This document shows, piece after piece, positions 21,901-34,016 of a stretch of DNA of 64,000 bases (its first letter is position 1; the number at the start of each line of letters is the position of its first letter). The notes beneath the pieces were generated by a model that searched no databases, was not told the origin of the DNA, and saw only the letters and a list, made by a program, of their open reading frames with translations. The DNA is from Bisporella sp. PMI_857 (Eukaryota; Ascomycota; Leotiomycetes; Helotiales; Helotiaceae): assembly GCA_021307315.1 (NCBI GenBank), contig JAJSPD010000002.1, positions 1,426,001-1,490,000 on the forward strand, in the 5' to 3' direction. The translations under genes were made by a program, and so were the position numbers.

Positions 21901-24715
21901 TTTCTTGTTGATTTGGGGCGGGTGCGGAAGACGCCTGATTACCTCCTCTAAGGCGTCGAGCCTAATTGTGAGAGCATTGCGGGCGATTGTGTGCTTGTTT
22001 GGAATTTCACAAAACCTCTGTGTAGCCCAAAACTAGGTTGGAAGCGCCCTGCGCATACCAAGAAGCACAATCCCTCTTGCTGGCACAGGAATGCAAGTTT
22101 CCGTATCCAGCATTGAGGTTATGGTTATCTTTACAGTTTCAAAATGCGACGAAGGACAAAGCACAAACCATGGGGCGCACAGATCATCAACGCCGTTACC
22201 AGCCATCTCTACTGAATCCAGAAAAGCTTGCGGTTTTGCCCGTGCTCATTATCTGCTGCTCATATGCGCAGGTACTCGGTTCGAAACCGTACCGACTCGT
22301 CCGGAAAAGGAAATCTTTTGGATACAATGGGATGAAACTTTGCTGATCGCCAATTCTTGATATCGTCAGAATATGCAATAAAATGGCAAGTAAGATGCGA
22401 ATCAAGTCCGTGTGCTGGTCCAAACTCTCAGGCGGTATATCCTCACCCGAGTCAGCCCTTGTTTTCCGCCCTGTCTCTTTCGGAAACTTTCTTTTCGAAC
22501 CATATAGATAAAAATAGAGTATGATAAAGCTTGTAAATACTCAATAGAAGAGCTGAGCAGCTTTCAGGCAGCCTAAGAAATAAATTGTATCCGTTATATG
22601 CTATGCACCAGATCGTAGAATTTTCTTTTTCGTATGGCACATAGCCGCTTGTTCATTTTCAATCTATTGGTTCGCCAATAGCCAGGGTAGACGAAAGTTT
22701 CATACAGCCAAGACAAAAAGGATGGGGAGGACAAATGACGGCCTACCAGGAGGCGAAGGGGGGGTTGTTTCAGCACGGGGCGTTTCGCTGCCAAATCCTT
22801 AGACGAGAGAGCAGTGCGATTATCAAAGATATCCCATACCGTTTGCAACGACGGCTAAGCCCTTTGCTTAATAAGATGCGACCACGTTTTACTTCTTTGG
22901 GAGGCAGAACGGTGCTGTCACTTATTGCTGACTAGACGATTGGATTAGAAGCTACGGTCTTAACGTTGGCAAGCGAAAAGTTTAACTCAATGCGAATGAA
23001 TGACGCTTTGAAAAGAGCCTCCTCAGCTGCTCTCTCTCCGCGTCCATTACCACTTTCGGACAGGATTGCCACGCGGTTCCCCTCTATGCCCATTCACAAG
23101 CCGCCCAGAATAACCGGCAGCGCTTTTCAGTCTCTTTCTGGTGATTGTTTTTCCCGGTCGTTCGTCGGTTTACGAAGATCCTTTCGGGGGAGGGGGGGAG
23201 CTTGATAATCGCCATCTCGTCTGTTTGTTCCCCTTTCAGCAATTTCGCAATTTTGATGGGGAGCGTTGATATCAAGCAAGCTGTTATACGGCCAGGGAGG
23301 AATTCGCATGACAAAGGTGCCAAGGTAAGTAGATGGGGCACCGTGAATCCCATTTCTTACAGTATAATTCGCAACTAGTTTAGCGCTAGTCTATCTTGCC
23401 TCTGGGCCTCCGCTGAACTCAATGCGAAAGATTGACCAAGGGATGGCCCGGTAATCAGACGATGGCGTTGCCAATAAGCGACTCTGATGGACCCTTGGAG
23501 GAGTTATTTGATCTACTGTAAAGTAATTCGCAATCAAACTATACTGCTTTAAGCGCTAATACACTGTCCCAGCTCATCGGATTTTCATTTGAAGCCACCG
23601 CAGATCAACAAGGGCGCGTTGGGTCACACCGTGCCCAGGACGGTCGTGCCGTCTTTTTCAATGCAGAACCCACCAACTGACCTGGCATCCACTCAGATGC
23701 TCCCAGCAGATGCACACACTACTTGACGCTCTTGACCATTTACAGCCTTCGAGCATGGGTGGTCTTGCTATGCAAAGACCCTTATCCTAGCACCCCCCCG
23801 TTCGACCTACGAGCACTAGTACATCGAACTTACAGGCGAAACATCGCGGAGGTCCAGCCGTGGCACTTGTTTTCCACTTCTTTCATTCGGACAGACCTTT
23901 TCTTCAAAAAACCTCCTACTTAACACCACCCAGAAATCTAGAATCCAGAACCCGGAGTCGACGAGGTGCCCTGGCTATATTATTCCGCATGCTTGATTGT
24001 GGTGTTTTCGATTTTTAGCTACAGCCGCAAAGACCCCCCCACACTTCATCAATAATACCATATACCCCGGCAACGTATATGGGGAGTGCAGGCGTCTGAA
24101 CTTCTGTTCCGCACTTAAGCTCCTCTCCCCCTCCTCAATATCATACATCATAGCTCTAAAGCACGACCACTTTGAACTCAACACCAGTTTTCCTCATTCA
24201 CCTTGACCTCAACCCAAGATCTACTCTTCCCGTGCTCATCAGCGGACCAAAAGTCACCATCACCACCTTCATACTCCCCCGCCTTGATATCTCAGCCTCG
24301 ATTGCAAAAGAAAAAAAAACAACTTTTGTCAAAATACGTGACGAGACCAGGCCAGAGCAACCCAGATCAATTGCCAATATAAGGCTCAAGCCTCAATCAA
24401 CGAAGGGGTCTAAGAAAGGACATTCTCGGTCCCCGCATCTGCCGCCATCGTTGGATTCTGATTCAAGTAGCTGCACTAAGCGCTATCGCTCGGTACCTTA
24501 GTTAAAACTAGTTTTCCCCTTAGCGGTGGCCTTGCCGTTGAAGCCCTTGTCTCAAGGAAAGGATCTTCGTCCTCATATATGATCTCTGAGTCCCATTCAG
24601 TGGCATTCATAATCATTTCCTGTCAACGGCGACTAGCTTTTGGCTTAACCACTATTTACATTCAAAGACTCAGAGCTCTTTCTCTCTGATCCTCTTCTCA
24701 TATCACAACCTCAAA
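15957..24715. other. 8.8-kb gene-poor region upstream of flbD
   Basis: No gene can be supported in this long stretch. The longest plus-strand open frames (18146-18523, 19356-19763) and minus-strand frames (18653-19033, and an 88-codon frame ending near 18295) carry no family motif and no splice-linked partners. No reverse transcriptase, integrase or transposase motif was found. A near-palindrome GGGCCCTATAGGCCC lies around 21765-21781. From about 24200 the plus strand is C/T-rich and resembles the long 5' leader of a regulated fungal transcription-factor gene. The region may contain distal promoter elements, leader introns, uORFs or non-coding transcripts for flbD, or decayed elements; none can be shown from sequence alone. 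Confidence 0.5.
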
Positions 24716-25666
24716 ATGGCATCACAGTCATCACATCGACGAGGCCCATGGAGCCAGCATGAAGACGCATACTTGTGTCAGCTGGTGCACACTCAAGGAG
24801 CTTTGAACTGGGTGCGAATTGCTCAGCTCATTGGTACTAGATCGCCAAAGCAGTGCAGAGAACGCTACCATCAAAATTTGAAGCCAACACTCAATCATGA
24901 ACCTATCAGCCCGGAAGAGGGTCTTCTGATTGAGCGTTTAGTTGGCGAGATGGGGAAGCGATGGGCAGAGATTGCTCGGAGACTTCACGGACGTAGTGAC
25001 AACGCCGTGAAGAACTGGTGGAATGGCAGCATGAACCGACGACGACGTCTCGTTCTCCGCCGCCGTAACTCCAACTCGCAAGTAGCCAACAATTTCGATG
25101 AGCGATCACAGCCTCTTTCCTTTGCTAGGCCAGCGGAGCAGCAACCACAGCAGCACCAACATAGACAACTTACCATCAACTCAACCTTCCAACCCCATCA
25201 TAGTAGAGAAGCGCCTCTCCCCTCGCCCTCTGTCTCTGAAGCATCCCGCGCAGAATCAGTCGACGGCGCACCATCTCTGATCTCTGACGCCAGCTCCGCA
25301 CACTCCTACTCTGGCTCTCCACGTTTCGCTACTTCCCCATCTAGCGCCATCGAACTACCACCACTGAACCCTTATTCATCCAGACGACCATCATTACCCA
25401 TGCTTCGTCTTGGCCCTACACCTTTCCTGTCAGAGGCGGACAGGTATAATGTAGGCGAAAAGTACTCGGCAAGCCAGCTGAGCCCCCCATTATTCCGGAG
25501 AGACTTCGGATGGGAGGCACGCGGTCAGGGACAAGTGCACACGGCCCCTTCAACGCCTGTTCAGTTGCCACCTCTGCAGCTGCCGAGGCCTGAGACAGCG
25601 AGGTACGATCCAGCGAGGCCGGGAGAGAAAGATTCGAGGATGAATCTTTCTTCTCTCCTTGGTTGA
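24716..25666 (+). CDS. flbD: FlbD/RCA-1-type R2R3 Myb transcription factor
   Basis: Single exon, 316 aa. Two tandem Myb repeats fill the N-terminus. Repeat 1 (about residues 8-58) contains RRGPWSQHEDAYLCQLV, LNWVRIAQLIGTRSPKQCRE and RYHQNLKP. Repeat 2 (about 62-112) contains ISPEEGLLIERLVGEMGKRW, AEIARRLHGRSDNAVKNWWN and GSMNRRRR. These segments match what I know of Aspergillus FlbD and Neurospora RCA-1, which act in the nucleus upstream of conidiation and sexual development. The rest is low-complexity: Gln/His-rich (QQPQQHQHRQ), then Ser/Pro-rich, ending DSRMNLSSLLG. The role in this organism is inferred from the family. The gene is isolated, with 8.8 kb of non-coding sequence before and 3.5 kb after it, as is common for developmental regulators. 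A C/T-rich leader directly precedes the ATG. Confidence 0.95.
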   Translation: MASQSSHRRGPWSQHEDAYLCQLVHTQGALNWVRIAQLIGTRSPKQCRERYHQNLKPTLNHEPISPEEGLLIERLVGEMGKRWAEIARRLHGRSDNAVKNWWNGSMNRRRRLVLRRRNSNSQVANNFDERSQPLSFARPAEQQPQQHQHRQLTINSTFQPHHSREAPLPSPSVSEASRAESVDGAPSLISDASSAHSYSGSPRFATSPSSAIELPPLNPYSSRRPSLPMLRLGPTPFLSEADRYNVGEKYSASQLSPPLFRRDFGWEARGQGQVHTAPSTPVQLPPLQLPRPETARYDPARPGEKDSRMNLSSLLG

Positions 25667-26429
25667 GCATTTATGAAATCGTAACCTTAGTAATATCATT
25701 CACTTCGTGTCATATGTAGGATTACAGGACTATCAAATAACAAAAGGTGGACAGCATAGGAGGGCTGTTCCACTGGGAGTTTGGCGCGGGCTTTTGGAAA
25801 CTTGTCATGTTTCAATTATATAATGGGAGGCATACTTATGAGCAAAACGTCTTTCTTATTCTCCGGCTGATGGGAGATGGGACGGGGACAGGAAGGGGGA
25901 TGGGGAGGATATCATACCTTAATTCATGTATAGTTTTCGTTTGCTGTTGGAAGACCAGATACCCATATACCACTAACCATAGTATTTACGCTAGTGTATA
26001 TACTAGATCTGAGCAATTGCTAAAAAAGAAAATCATACATATTTTATGAGCTACATCTTCGTTGCCTGCTTACACCATACTCCCATCTTCAACTCAGTGT
26101 AACAATCATTTTGGTCACATGCTCAGAAACACTCCACCTCCACTTCCCTGGGTGGAGGAAGCAAACAAGATCTCGATTTCACTCCACAAATCCAAGGATG
26201 TCAAACTACATACCCACACCGAAGGAAAACTCAACGAAATTGAAGATAAGCAATTGAGAGTATTTCGGGTCATTGGGGCGAGAAAAGACGTGCCGCCTTC
26301 AGGCATACCCCAGCCCGTCATCAAACGACTATCCCTCAGGCCCTGTGGAGATCGCCGATATCGTCCCAGTCATGAGGCTTAGGAAAGTATTGGCACGGGA
26401 CACAAGGCACCAATTTTCTCACGTCTAAG

Positions 26430-26448
26430 TTTTTTTTTTTTTTTTTTT
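26430..26448. repeat. poly-T run (19 T)
   Basis: An uninterrupted 19-base T tract on the plus strand, followed within 70 bases by two A runs. It could be a decayed poly-A tail of an insertion on the minus strand, but no insertion body was recognised. Confidence 0.85.
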
Positions 26449-28288
26449 CCCACTGGGACGAACGATCCAGATCTCATGGACCAGATGGAGAAAAAAAAAA
26501 CCTAAAAAAAAACTTAAACTTTGACGTGTGCCATGAGTCTGGTGGTCTTCTTTTCGATTCATCTGCTCATTCATGATCAGCCTCTTTATCTTCTGGGTTG
26601 GATAACCTCAGCTTGGCCGGTCCGAATTCCATACATTTGAGATGGGTGAGAGGGCAAGATCTTCATGTCCATCCCAATTTCCTATATCTTGATTTTGTTC
26701 TGTGAGATTTGGTCAAGAGAGTATTTAGAAAGTGACAGGTCTCACTTTCACCCCGTTGGTACCTGACATATCTGCTTCATCTCCTGTATATCTTGTGCTA
26801 CAAAACAACATTCGGTCTTTTTTTTTTTCTTTCCCCAAATCTTTTCAATCTCCCCATCTGAAACTATTTACGTCGCGCATATGAAAATTCTCTTCCCCTT
26901 TCTTGTTCCGATGTAGCTTAAAAAGCAATATTCCCTTTCTGAAACATGCACCTGCTGCGTCATTTAGATTCCGTCACAGCACCTTTTGGGCTATAGCATC
27001 CAAGTATGTCAAGTACCAACCTGGGACGAACAATAACAGCACCGTAGAGGAGAGGAAAAGGGGAGATGCTGGGGAAACCTGCTGGCCCAATGCCTCGCTC
27101 CTGGCCACGCTTGTATCACGGTCCCCTTTCTCATTTAGTTTCTTGTGTGCTCGGAGCTCAAAGTCTGCTTGCTACTTTTCGGCATGAGGGGATGAGAAGT
27201 GCAGCAGATATCCCGACCCAAGAGCTTGGTTCTGGGAAGCTCTCCGTGACACTTCGTCCTACCTTTTCCCACTGTTTAGCTTGAAGATGCAACAAGCTTG
27301 TTGAACGGCGATCATGTTTCCCATGGCGTACAGTGATTTGGTCGTGTATTAAGATGTAGAGAGGAAATGTGGGTATTCAGGGAAAAGAAAGGGGCGCCTC
27401 GCGTATCGACGATCATTTTGATCATCAACTCTCATATCTTGTTAACAGAGAGGTCGATCATTCAATATGACCATCTTATCCATAGCATAGAGGTCCCCGG
27501 GGAGAAAAAAAAACGTATATCCCCTCCCAATAGAGCAGAGTCATTTGTCATTCTCCCATCCCTGGCTCTTCTGGCTCTCCCAGTACGGACCAGATTCCGA
27601 GACCCAGCGTCACGCGCTCGTCCTAGTGCCGCTTGATAGAATTCAATAACATAAGTCACTCCCGGCACAACAGTGAGGTACTTCAAGCTCGTGCTCCTGA
27701 GGTCGCCGACCGGAGCCTTCCGTATCAAACATTCAGGAACTGTTTCGTGACACCGCATCAGTTTTGCCTGCAATGTCTCACGTCCTTGACGCTTTGAGCG
27801 AAAGGTACATGCCCGTTATCTATCCTCGCTCCCGGTGTCACATCCAATTCCCCATGTCTCAGTGCACTTACCATCGTTACAGTGCGTTGAGGTGACAACA
27901 ACTTCAACAACTGTCAGCGACCAGCATGACAGCATGCAACATCCAACCTTTTTTTGAGATGAAAAGATCCTCGCTCAGTTCAAAGGGGCCAGCACGGAAG
28001 TTACCCCAGCATCCCAACCGCAGATCTTCACCAAATCCATCGGTTCGGGAGAGTAATATCTATTTTCACTTCTACAGGAGCAGCCACCGAAGCCCCAATG
28101 GCACCTGGCACTTTAAGTCGCCCAATAGACCCTCGCAAATCGTTTTCCGCAGCTGTGCAAGATAGCGGGCACTTAGTCCCTTTTCCATTTCGTAAGTTGG
28201 ATCCGAACTTCAAGCTGTAGATCCCCTGCCGAATCGATCCGTCCCATCTTGTAAGCAGACTAACGAACGCCAAAGCTGGGGGTCCTAA

Positions 28289-28346
28289 TGATGAGATGCT
28301 GGGGTTTATTGATGAGATGCTGGGGTTATTGATGAGAGGCCGGGGT
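28289..28346. repeat. short tandem repeat, about 20-bp unit x 2.8
   Basis: The unit TGATGAGATGCTGGGGTTAT occurs nearly perfectly twice (the first copy has one extra T) and a third, diverged copy (TGATGAGAGGCCGGGGT) follows. It lies in the non-coding stretch downstream of flbD. Confidence 0.9.
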
Positions 28347-29148
28347 GAGCATATGAGGGATTGCTACCGGTAGAAGATCAGCCCTTGCGGTATATTTGCT
28401 TTTTCGGATTTCTTAAGTGGAGGCTTGGCATGGTTCTACCCCAACCCACACCACAGATGCATTTTTTCAGCGGCCTGTACATTCAAGAAAGTTTCAGCGG
28501 GAGGGGTGGGAGATTGCGATAAGATCCTGACCGAGGTTTTAGTTATTTATGGCTCGGTGGAAAATTGAGTTCTCTGGCGTCTTGTTGTGGCTTACAAGTG
28601 AGAAAAAGGCATGGCGGTGTATGAAGTCTGGAAGCAGAAGAGTTGGGTCTCGGAATAGAGGCGAGGCCATCCTTGTTAGAAGGTGTTTGTGAGAATCTAA
28701 AATCTGGAAATACTTGGAAAAGAGCTCCATGAACACTTGGTGACCTGGTATAAGCACTAAATTGCTGGTCAACTAAAGCGATCAAACTTCTGCTCATCAC
28801 AGCAGCACTGCGTTGTAGAATCATGGGGCAAGAAAAGACGTGCACAAGTCAGCCTCAGGTGAAAGAAACTTCAACGTGTGAATGTAGAAAGAGAAGGTAG
28901 ACCACTTCATTATGAAGAGCATGCCAGCTCCTATCTCCACATATTTCTATCCCAAAAAAAAAAAAAGGGTCATATCTCTTGTGGTGCTCCTCCAAGAGAT
29001 TCGTCCAAACTCCATCGCTCATGCTATTTCTTGCGCGTGATATCTATTAACCAAGAAGCTTATCCAAGCTCCCCACCAGCCGGTGAATTTTATTTCCAAT
29101 CCCACTCCATCCCAAAGACAAGTCCAACTCCTTGTTGTATATCGCTGA

Positions 29149-32100
29149 TTACAGCCAAATATCACCGCCCTCGTTAGCAACCCATCTCCGCCACGCTTCT
29201 TCGTATGCGGCTTCTAGGTCGCGTACCCAGCGCTTGGTGTCAAACAACGCGCACGTCCAGCGGCTCTCATATAGAAGCTTCCTGAGCTCGCCGAGCCGGC
29301 CAACACCTTCGCCATAACCGGTCGATGTCATTCTGTATGAGAAGCTGCCGGCAAGCTTTATGGCAAACTCCTCATACTGACTATCATCCCTCGCAATCAA
29401 CTCTGTAGCAGCTTGTTTTCCAGCATCACTCTTAGGAAGTGCACCCTTGAGAATCGAAGCCGCCATACGCGAACACATCTTATATTTGTACCGTGGTAAA
29501 GTCAAGAGAGGGGTGCTGGACCATAGCACGTCTGCGGCTGTGGTATGGGCATTACACTCCGGCGTATCAAGGAAGAGGTCGCAAACGCGTGCTCGAGAGA
29601 TGTGTTGATGTTTTGGCGCGACATCCGTGAACCATATTCTTGACGCAACACTCTCACCTGCCCATGCCACAGCTGTTCGTTTCAGATTGCTTTCTCCAAG
29701 ATCGGGAAATCGGAGAAGCCACAGAATTGCCTTGGGCACTCTGTCGAGAATGCGCAGCCAAGTACGGAAAGTCGTTGGCTCGATCTGTATACATGTGAGT
29801 ACTCGATGCTTTAAAAATGAGGTGTATGATATACTTTGTAAAGTTGATTGAAGTTTCCGAGGATGATGGCATCGTCAGACAAGCTAGGGAATAGCTCTTT
29901 CCGCATCATCCATCTTTTGGTCTGTTCTTCCTCCCACGAGAGTCTATTCTTGCCAGGTTCTGATTGTGCATGGTCACAGCAGAAGAAAGTATCTCTGCAA
30001 AAGATGATGTTTTCCGAGTATACCCAATCTTCTTCTTCTATTGACTGCTCGTCATGTAGCTGATCCTCCAAGTCAATATTCCGTCTCCACGGTCGCAACG
30101 TGTCTGGTGGTATCGCAGTCTCGTCTGCAAGGATATAGTCGCACCACTCAGCTCCTAAGGTCCCAGCAAATCCCATGAATGACATTTGGATCGGAGCAGG
30201 ACGAGCAGCAAACACTTCATTCTTCGCGCCTCTAGTATATCCATTCAAATTGACGAGGATGTGAATCTCATCCTGGACAATTTGTTGAACGAGGCGATCG
30301 GGCGCCCAAGAGCTAACATCACGGAAAACTGGGGCTTCTCGCTCAATCTGATGCCTGTGAACCGAGTTGTCGCTTGCAGTTGTGGCATAACAGAATGCCT
30401 TCGCACGTTTGGGGTTGTGCATGCCAAAAACGGATTGCATTCTATGTTTGAGATTAGAAATCAGCGTTGATAGAGAATCTGGAAGAACACCTACAAATGA
30501 GCCAGCGGATGGTTGTTGAAGTCTGAGGATACATATCCAATATTAAGGTATGGCGCTGGAGGTGGTGGAGGTTGAAATACAGATGCTTGCATCCAAGGCG
30601 CACGCAAGGTAGAGCAGGATATCCTGAGAGCATTACGTTGTGAGATCATTCGAATGTCTTTCGCCGGAAGTGGACAGGTAAATGTATGGAATGGGAGCAC
30701 AGTCGGTGCAGTTGGCACTGCGAGACTATTGGGTACTTGCGGCCGTAAGTAGCTAGATGCTGGAAGCTCTCTGTGCGTAACATGCTTATCATGATACCAT
30801 CGATGCATCGCACGCCTCATGGCTCGTTCTATCAATCGTAGGACCCGTGCACCTTCCCACCGCTGGCCACTCCAGCTATTCAGTGCGGTGACTATGTTTC
30901 TTTTCTTCTCGGTATCCCATCGACTCCCAGCATCTGCTGTCTCGAGTTGATCGAGAAAATGGGGAATTACTTGGTCACTTAGAGTGCCTCGACCCCATGA
31001 TGCACCGAACTCCAATTGTTTGCCAACGATATCGACGACACGTTTCATCCAGCCACCGCCTGAACCTGATGATGCCTGAGCCAGCATGCCAGAGTCGTCA
31101 ACGTGCCATCGATCTTGCTTGCCACCATCGAGTATCACCCCTCCCCGGCCGGCCCAGTCGCAGACAGAGTTTAAAGCATTCGCAAGGCCACAAACAGCTT
31201 CCGCGAAGTCTGGACTTGCTTTTACAGCACGTCTGTAGTACTCTATAGCATCACTTGTGCGGCCTTGATCTTTGACTGCGTTGGCGAGATTGGCAAGTGC
31301 GATATCGAACATGCTATCACAATTAACAGCTTCCTCGTACATCTTTATGGCCGATCCAAGCTGCCCAATATCTTTCAGGAGGCTTCCAAGATTAGTGTAA
31401 AGATGTGCATGTCTGGTATCCAAAAGAAGTCCATAATTGTAGTAAGCAAGAGCCAGCGCTATACCACTGCCTGGTATAATTCCTGGGATCGACGGCTGCG
31501 CAGCAGGATCCCGTACCGAGTACCGGTACGAGGCAGGTTGTGGAACGCTGGCGAGCAGAATGCCCACATTGTTCGCGGTAGACGGACTAGGTTGAAGGGA
31601 TAATGAGAGATAGTATAATGCAAGAATGTCTCCCACGCCAGCAGGCATTCGGGATATTCTCTGCGGAGAACTTGTGTTTGACATGGCGTCCTGGAATATC
31701 TTGGCAAGAGAAAGTAAGGAGTTGCTGGTGGTAGATATAGCTGCCTTTTTAGCAAGTTCGTTATGAACATGGCGAAGCCCTGGTAGTTCTCCATTTTTCG
31801 CAAATACCAATTTCGCGGTTTGCAACGCCTTTTCCGGTGGTAACAATAACGGTGACGATGACGGCTGGGGTGGCGGAGATCTAAAATCAGTACGCAGTGG
31901 CGTGAACCCGTCTACTGATAATACGCCAGCGATCTCTCTTATGAGTCCTTGTATATTCTTTAAGCCACGGCCAGTACTGATCAGAACTGCTTCTTCAAAT
32001 GCTTTGGATGCGCCGTTAATATCATTAAGTGCATAGAGCATGTTACCTTTAGCATGGACAAGGGCAAGAATCCGGCCATTTTCGGATCCTGGCAATGCAA

Positions 32101-34016
32101 AACCACTGGATCCAAAACCGGGTTGCGGCGAGACATCATCGTTGCCTAGATTGGAAGAAGAACGATGACTGCGATCCTCGTGATCAAAATCGAGAGTCAT
32201 CGTCTCTGACGTCGTACTCATGGAAGAGACGGAGCCTCGATCAGCATTACTAGAGGTCTCGCTGAGGTAGTCAACGGGCTCCTCTGACTTCGGCAGGCGT
32301 AGAGCACTTTCAACAAATGTCATTATGCTCACAGCCTCAGGTCCTCGGTGGTCATTACACAGCAGGCCAATGAGATGTTCAACTGCTTCGAAATAACTTG
32401 GCCGGAGCTTCACAGCTTGTAACCAATACTGCTCAGCCTCTCCACGTCTGTTTAGGCACAGAAGGGCTGCAGCAAGATTTGACATAGCTTCCACATGTCT
32501 AATCAGATGTTAGCATTACGATATAGTGAGAACCAGGCCAAGATACTTGCCTTGAATCTAATTCAATAATCTTGGAAAACCAGTCTAGAGCTTTACTGTA
32601 ATCCTCTAGCCCGTACGCTAAGCAACCTGCAAGAAGCATGCCATCAATCCATTCATTCTCTTCACAGAGGTGCGTGAGCATGCCCAGAGACTCCCTCGCC
32701 TTTTCCTTCGGTGATAATGGATTGTATAAACCATTAGACCAATCCGTATGCGCAAAACCTGAACCCGACTGCCGTGGTGGCTTGGGATATATGCTAGTCC
32801 TTGAGTATGGTCCATTTCTGAAACCAGGTGTTTGTCTTCCCTGTCTATTCTCCCTTCTAGATTGTTGTAAAGATGATAATAGATCAACATATATAGTATG
32901 AGCTCTAGAGAGTATCTTCTCCTTGAAATGAGCATTGCTCTTAGCAGATGATAGAGCAGTTGGAGTTCTTGATCCATCTTCGCCTTGCGAGAATGGTGTG
33001 TGAAATGCGAATGGATCATGAGTAGGGCTTTGAGTCTGCTGCATGGGCGTGTATCTATTATATGTGTGAGGTGATATGTTGTCTAATGAAGAAAGAGATA
33101 GTCCACTTGTCATCTGGGCAGAGTCCACGTTCAGCATTGTTTGGTGCAAGGAGTGATGAGAATTTGTATGTCCATTCATTTGCTGTAGATCTGTTCCCCG
33201 AGGTATTGCTAGATTAGTGTAATGCTGAAGTTGCTGCCCCGGATTGCGAAACACGGGAGCAGGTCGATAGGGCATCAATCTACCATCTGCCCAATACTGG
33301 CCAAAGAGACCGCCCTCATTAGAGGCTGTAGGCCCTGGCGAAGGCTGATACGACGGCTGTTGTACCATGGGGATTTGCATTTGCATTCCATTAGGATAGA
33401 ATATTGATTCCTGCTGCTTGAGCGGTGGCTGCTCCAAAATATTATTCGACCTATTTAACATCGGTAGATAAGTCCAATTTCCAGGTTCACTGTTCATCCG
33501 CTGTCCCGGGCCTTGAGTACTATAATTCGGCTGAGCATTTTGGTAATGGTTCCAACCCAAGCTATGTGATCTGGTTGGTCTTCCTTGAGGATCAACGGAA
33601 CTGGCGGTGGACATCATCTGCTGACCTCGATTTTCAACAGACATTGGCAACAGTACATGCTTCAGAGCTGGAGGCTTGCTTGACCACTGCACCGGTGTCC
33701 CGTCATAGCCTGCGGCCAATGTCCCATTTGGTGTTTTCCTTCTCAGCATGTGTTCTGAGGGGTCATTATAGTATCCCCCACGATTATTCATCCCAATCCC
33801 AGAGGGCCTATCTTGACGTCCGCCATAATCAACAGGAAAAGCCTGCCGCGGCGGCGCAAGAGGCGAGGTAATGTTTCGCACATTTCTAAATGGCAAAGGT
33901 GGTATTCGATCTGGTAATCGTTGAGGTTGTCTGAGCTCAAATGGCGGGGCTAGAAAGTTTAGTCCACCAAGCTGGTGCGAACTGTTTCCTTGAGGCTCAC
34001 CAAGCTGGGGAAGCAT
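29149..34016 (-). CDS. ogt: TPR O-GlcNAc transferase-like glycosyltransferase (GT41)
   Basis: Four exons give 1570 aa: 34016-32551, 32498-30495, 30441-29835 and 29784-29149; every junction keeps frame. I chose the ATG at 34016 (MLPQLGEPQG); the open frame extends upstream but without ATG. Intron 1 starts with GC (GCAAGT) instead of GT. GT41 enzymes transfer N-acetylglucosamine from UDP-GlcNAc to Ser/Thr of nuclear and cytosolic proteins. The first 420 or so residues are disordered and Gln/Pro/Asn-rich. Helical TPR repeats follow (EAMSNLAAALLCLNRRGEAE, LYTNLGSLLKDIGQLGSAIK, ALANLANAVKDQGRTSDAIE, YYRRAVKASPDFAEA). The catalytic region starts at LNIGYVSSDFNNHPLAHLMQ, spanning intron 2, and includes NFNQLYKIEPTTFRTWLRIL (rebuilt across intron 3), LWLLRFPDLGESNL and DLFLDTPECNAHTTAADVLW, corresponding to the family's substrate and UDP-sugar binding segments. 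The conserved Lys of NFNQLYK is present. Activity on proteins is inferred. Confidence 0.95.

Larger units (their letters stand above)
25667..29148. other. 3.5-kb gene-poor region between flbD and OGT
   Basis: No coding gene supported. It contains a 19-base T run, A runs near 26490-26510, a short tandem repeat at 28289-28346 and several short frames without motifs. It separates two genes whose 3' ends face each other, so it is not needed as a shared promoter. Confidence 0.5.

Noticed and set aside
22200..22300. GGTTCGAAACC resembling a tRNA box B
   Set aside because: The flanking bases do not form a five-base-pair T arm and no matching A box or cloverleaf is found upstream.
24172..24501. 109-codon plus-strand frame just upstream of flbD
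   Set aside because: Begins at TTG, not ATG, in C/T-rich leader-like DNA; not a supportable gene or uORF.
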